A stretch of DNA of 64,000 nt. It comes from Streptomyces sp. LUP30 (GTDB lineage Bacteria; Actinomycetota; Actinomycetes; Streptomycetales; Streptomycetaceae). Below the pieces are notes generated by a model, which did not search any database, was not told the origin of the DNA, and worked only from the letters and a program-made list of their open reading frames with translations. Positions 63,277 through 64,000 of this stretch are shown one piece after another (within the stretch, counting starts at the first letter, position 1; every line of letters begins with the position of its first letter). The stretch is from contig NZ_MJAJ01000011.1 in NCBI RefSeq assembly GCF_001746365.1, forward strand, positions 1 to 64,000, given 5' to 3'. The translations under genes were made by a program, and so were the position numbers.

Positions 63277-64000
63277 CTAGTACGGAAACGCCGTCACGAC
63301 TTTTCCGTCGTTAACGATTACGCGGACGCCAGTTAGCTCGCCGCCACCATTCGCCGAACCAGCCCTCCCGACAGGGGTTCCGAAATCCCACTCGTAGATC
63401 TGGCCAGGGCGCGCTGCACCTGTAACAGGATCCGGCGTATTGGGCTTAGGTGTTCCCCGATTGATTGTGTCGGCTATTCGTTGGCGAACCTGCTTCGCCT
63501 TACCGGTAAAGATTCCAGCCGCGTCGTCCACCAGCGCACCTCCGGGCCGGTGACGGTCGACGATGTGCTGCCAGTCTCCATTTTCCAGCGCCGCGGTTCC
63601 GCACAAGCCATTCGAGTTATGCACCAGGACCGGTGTCTCACCCGCCAGCACATAGTACGCGTGGACGTCCTCTACCGTGAGGTCGTGTGTGCGCTGGCGC
63701 TTCGCGTAGTGACTGAGCGCGGTGATCTGGACATGAGTCCCAGCGCTCGTACGGAGCATCTGGCCGAGCTGAAGGTCGCCGGCCGGCACCCACTTCTTCA
63801 GCTCGGGCACCCAGAACGGGTGGGTATCCGTGGCCACGATGCTGGAGTACGCACCGTCCACGGAAATGGAGATCTCGGTGAAATCCTTGTCGTTTTCCGT
63901 GGTGATTGTCTCAACAACCGGCTTCTTGATCGTTTCGCCGGTTTCCGGGTCGGTCGTGATTACTACGTCGCCGACTTCAACGTCTTCAATTGCCTTCTTC
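63277..64000 (-). CDS. Polymorphic toxin, C-terminal part with Hint domain
   Basis: The frame is open to the window edge, so only the last 240 residues are visible. The Hint (intein-like pretoxin) domain includes VEVGDVVITTDPETGE, TDTHPFWVPELKKWVPAGDLQLGQML, HDLTVEDVHAYYVLAGETPVLVHNSN, ending in the typical PVLVHN boundary for release of the toxin. The C-terminal toxin (GLCGTAAL to VVTAFPY) has WQHIVDRHR and a final GKVVTAFPY, reminiscent of BECR-fold RNases of the EndoU/CdiA-toxin group, but this is only a visual match. An RHS or similar large N-terminal part is expected beyond the window. Confidence 0.8.
   Translation of the reverse strand, partial: KKAIEDVEVGDVVITTDPETGETIKKPVVETITTENDKDFTEISISVDGAYSSIVATDTHPFWVPELKKWVPAGDLQLGQMLRTSAGTHVQITALSHYAKRQRTHDLTVEDVHAYYVLAGETPVLVHNSNGLCGTAALENGDWQHIVDRHRPGGALVDDAAGIFTGKAKQVRQRIADTINRGTPKPNTPDPVTGAARPGQIYEWDFGTPVGRAGSANGGGELTGVRVIVNDGKVVTAFPY

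Overview
The window is typical Streptomyces chromosome. GC is very high with G/C at third codon positions, GTG starts and 1-4 nt stop/start overlaps are common, and it holds XRE/DUF397/ATPase trios, an RNase P RNA with the high-GC actinobacterial sequence, and a RepSA-type integrative element. No tRNA, rRNA or CRISPR array was seen.

Layout. 1-6.8 kb: end of a DoxX protein, a MazG-like protein, then a lipoprotein followed by two tandem one-piece receptors (Ser/Thr kinase, membrane segment, extracellular amino-acid-type binding domain). 6.9-12.3 kb: GntR regulator with an APC permease, a divergent GABA-type permease, and a P450. 12.4-17 kb: rnpB overlapping the 3' end of an EamA exporter gene, an AraC regulator, and a TetR/FAD-monooxygenase pair. 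17-23.6 kb: yaaA, a KDPG/KHG aldolase behind a double operator, and the conserved RNase H-phosphatase/zinc-ribbon/Nif3 operon. 23.6-45.8 kb: SDR/ADH/MaoC beta-oxidation genes, a DesK/DesR-like two-component system, an MFS pump with a C-terminal beta-sandwich, a TetR/NmrA-type pair with an operator array, an amidase, an F420-dependent oxidoreductase, a glycosyltransferase-methyltransferase-toroid operon, a KstR-type regulator, and ferredoxin/aldehyde dehydrogenase genes. 45.9-52 kb: a cobalamin riboswitch and a five-gene operon with two surface proteins and a complete ECF transporter. 52-57.7 kb: a secreted transglycosylase, YoaK, a divergent CYP125-like P450 and FadA5-like thiolase, and an XRE/DUF397/ATPase trio. 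57.6-62.7 kb: an AICE-type element (tra, spd, repSA, xis, int) whose tra gene has lost its 5' end. 62.8-64 kb: a lower-GC immunity-like gene and the 3' end of a polymorphic toxin with a Hint domain.

Two themes connect the genes. First, a steroid or branched-side-chain beta-oxidation regulon appears scattered over 30 kb. A KstR-like regulator gene and candidate KstR boxes (TnnAACnnGTTnnA) occur near MaoC, kstR itself, the aldehyde dehydrogenase and the cyp125/fadA5 pair, and a second 15-bp motif (CTGACG-N5-TCAG) recurs at three of these loci and at the F420 oxidoreductase. Second, the B12-riboswitch operon looks like a cobalamin uptake system. Its two membrane-anchored surface proteins may correspond to the alpha-toroid and beta-domain halves of animal transcobalamin/intrinsic factor, which is an inference that needs a structure comparison.
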